The notes under the pieces were generated by a model. That model was not told where the DNA came from and made no database searches. It saw nothing but the letters and a program-made list of their open reading frames with translations. The translations under genes were made by a program, and so were the position numbers. Of a stretch of DNA of 64,000 nt, positions 63,137 to 64,000 are shown piece after piece. The first letter of the stretch is position 1, and every line of letters begins with the position of its first letter. Where the stretch lies: positions 62,001 to 126,000 of the forward strand of contig JAHDWJ010000015.1 of assembly GCA_023384415.1 (NCBI GenBank), written 5' to 3'. The DNA is from Anaerolineae bacterium (lineage in GTDB: Bacteria; Chloroflexota; Anaerolineae; Promineifilales; Promineifilaceae).

Positions 63137-64000
63137 ATGTCTAAATTTATCGCCATTGAAGGGGTGATTGGAGTGGGGAAGACGACCCTGGCACGGATGC
63201 TCCAGGCCCCTTTAGAAGCCAGTTTGCTGTTAGAGGTTTTTGAAGAAAACCCGTTTCTGGCCCGCTTTTATGAAGATCGGGAGCGGTATGGATTCCAGAC
63301 CCAGCTCTTTTTTCTCCTGAGCCGCTATCATCAGCAGCATCAAGCAGTGCCCGCCGCCCTGGCCCAGGGTAACCTCATCTCTGATTACACGTTTGCCAAG
63401 GATGAGATTTTTGCCTGGCTCAACCTACGCGATGATGAGTTAGCTATGTATGGCCGGGTTCATGCGGCCCTGGGGGAGAAGCTGCGCCGGCCGGATCTCA
63501 TCGTCTATTTGCGAGCGGAACATGATCTGTTGATGCGCCGCATTACCCTGCGTGACCGACCTTATGAGCGGGATATGGACCCGGCGTATATTCGAGAGGT
63601 CGCGGCCGCGTATGATGCCTGGTTAACCAATGTCCAGGATTCCCCAGTTCTGACCATCGAGGTCAGCGAACTCGACTTCCTGGCCCGCCCTAGTGATTTG
63701 CAATATATCCAGGACAAAATCCAGACCTCACTGGCGGCCCATGCCCCTGCGGCGCCGGCCGCCCCCGCCCAGCCGATTGTGCCCGCTATTTCCGGCTTCC
63801 TGGCCGCTTACCAGCAGTTCCACCGCCAGTTAGACAGCAGCAAAGGGTTTCCCGTTGATCCTTATTTCAACCACCTGCTATTGGTAGAAGAGATGGGGGA
63901 GTTGGCGACGGTGATGGCCCGTACCTGGCTGTTGAGCCAAAAGATGGTGGCTGCCGGGAAGACCCCTGCTGAAGCCCAAAATGAGGCGATTGTCCAGCAG
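63137..64000 (+). CDS. Deoxynucleoside kinase fused to MazG-like domain (cut by window end)
   Basis: 288 codons are visible from ATG 63137 (AAGGAAC upstream); no stop before the window end. Residues 1-200 are a deoxynucleoside kinase: P-loop IEGVIGVGKTTLAR, DYTFAKDEIFAWLNL and lid TLRDRPYERDMDP, close to bacterial dAK/dGK. An Ala/Pro linker (~201-215) leads to a second domain: FLAAYQQFHRQLD ... NHLLLVEEMGELATVMARTW, which matches the E-E-x-x-E helix of MazG/dUTPase-like NTP pyrophosphohydrolases. The fusion would join making and cleaning of dNTPs in one polypeptide. Confidence 0.85.
   Translation, partial: MSKFIAIEGVIGVGKTTLARMLQAPLEASLLLEVFEENPFLARFYEDRERYGFQTQLFFLLSRYHQQHQAVPAALAQGNLISDYTFAKDEIFAWLNLRDDELAMYGRVHAALGEKLRRPDLIVYLRAEHDLLMRRITLRDRPYERDMDPAYIREVAAAYDAWLTNVQDSPVLTIEVSELDFLARPSDLQYIQDKIQTSLAAHAPAAPAAPAQPIVPAISGFLAAYQQFHRQLDSSKGFPVDPYFNHLLLVEEMGELATVMARTWLLSQKMVAAGKTPAEAQNEAIVQQ

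Larger units (their letters stand above)
14317..63609. repeat. Iterated palindrome GCGGCCGC (about 80 copies)
   Basis: Counted by eye: for example 14317, 14693, 14790, 15544, 18340, 20724, 25660, 31267, 37455, 40593, 45530, 50506, 53802, 58374, 62620, 63602. Nearly all are inside genes, in any frame (often Ala-Ala-Ala or Gly-Arg), and often extended to CGCGGCCGCG. Only one pair (1631 and its duplicate 7477) occurs before 14.3 kb, and none between 58625 and 62300. Confidence 0.9.

Noticed and set aside
1..64000. tRNA and rRNA genes
   Set aside because: I looked for T-loop (GTTCGAATC-like) and rRNA sequences on both strands and found none convincing; a tRNAscan run would settle it.

Overview
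The window looks like a chromosomal segment of a Chloroflexota bacterium (Anaerolineae/Ardenticatenia-like; this is inferred from gene content, not from a marker gene). Supporting signs are many lipoproteins with Pro/Thr-rich linkers, orphan solute-binding proteins, a GTP-type PEP carboxykinase, NDH-2, PPK2, LmbE-type deacetylases, a Ser/Thr kinase with an FHA partner, and GC-rich genes on both strands. From about 14.3 kb to the end the DNA is studded with the palindrome GCGGCCGC. I counted roughly 80 copies by eye where composition alone predicts only a few, a pattern like the iterated palindromes of cyanobacteria.

Region 1 (1-12.5 kb) is the most unusual part: a tandemly repeated cassette. 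Each unit encodes a MauE/DoxX-thioredoxin membrane protein, a small peptide with eight cysteines and an Ala-Gln-Ala site before the first one, a lipoprotein made of two fused solute-binding domains, an S26 signal-peptidase-like protease and an ABC exporter. The end of an upstream unit (ABC exporter only) opens the window. Two full units follow, and in both the ABC gene is gutted by a different internal deletion. I read this as an undescribed disulfide-rich, RiPP-like secreted peptide system that has been duplicated and partly homogenised by gene conversion.

Region 2 (12.5-17.1 kb) has a MacA-like adaptor, two LolD/MacB-type ATPases (one carrying a SpoVT/AbrB domain), a divergent AbrB-type regulator and a D-cysteine desulfhydrase/ACC deaminase-like enzyme; no permease is seen. 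Region 3 (17.4-35.8 kb) holds a dynamin-like GTPase, a CAP-domain protein, a Ca2+-type P-ATPase, twin LmbE-family deacetylases, a DUF3105 lipoprotein, tryptophan dioxygenase, a RimK-like ATP-grasp ligase, PPK2, NDH-2, acetyl-CoA synthetase and RsmI. Region 4 (36-43.8 kb) has a GPH-type transporter overlapping MurJ, a TPP riboswitch with terminator before thiamine pyrophosphokinase and a thiamine-binding lipoprotein, and a preQ1-I riboswitch placed on the ribosome-binding site of a queuosine-precursor transporter.

Region 5 (43.8-58.8 kb) has a divergent FHA-regulator/Ser-Thr-kinase pair, a 221-bp MITE with a 9-bp target duplication, an MsmX/UgpC-type ATPase, a GAF-PAS-adenylate cyclase, an L,D-transpeptidase with an altered active-site motif, PEPCK, an acyl-CoA dehydrogenase, a Uma2-family protein, a Mut7-C protein and a Phd/PIN toxin-antitoxin pair followed by a methyltransferase. 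Region 6 (58.8-64 kb) contains an octamer-free stretch with a broken SHOCT gene and a 745-residue WD40 lipoprotein. A GrdB/PrdB-like protein follows whose in-frame TGA is very probably selenocysteine, and then a deoxynucleoside kinase fused to a MazG-like domain that runs off the window.
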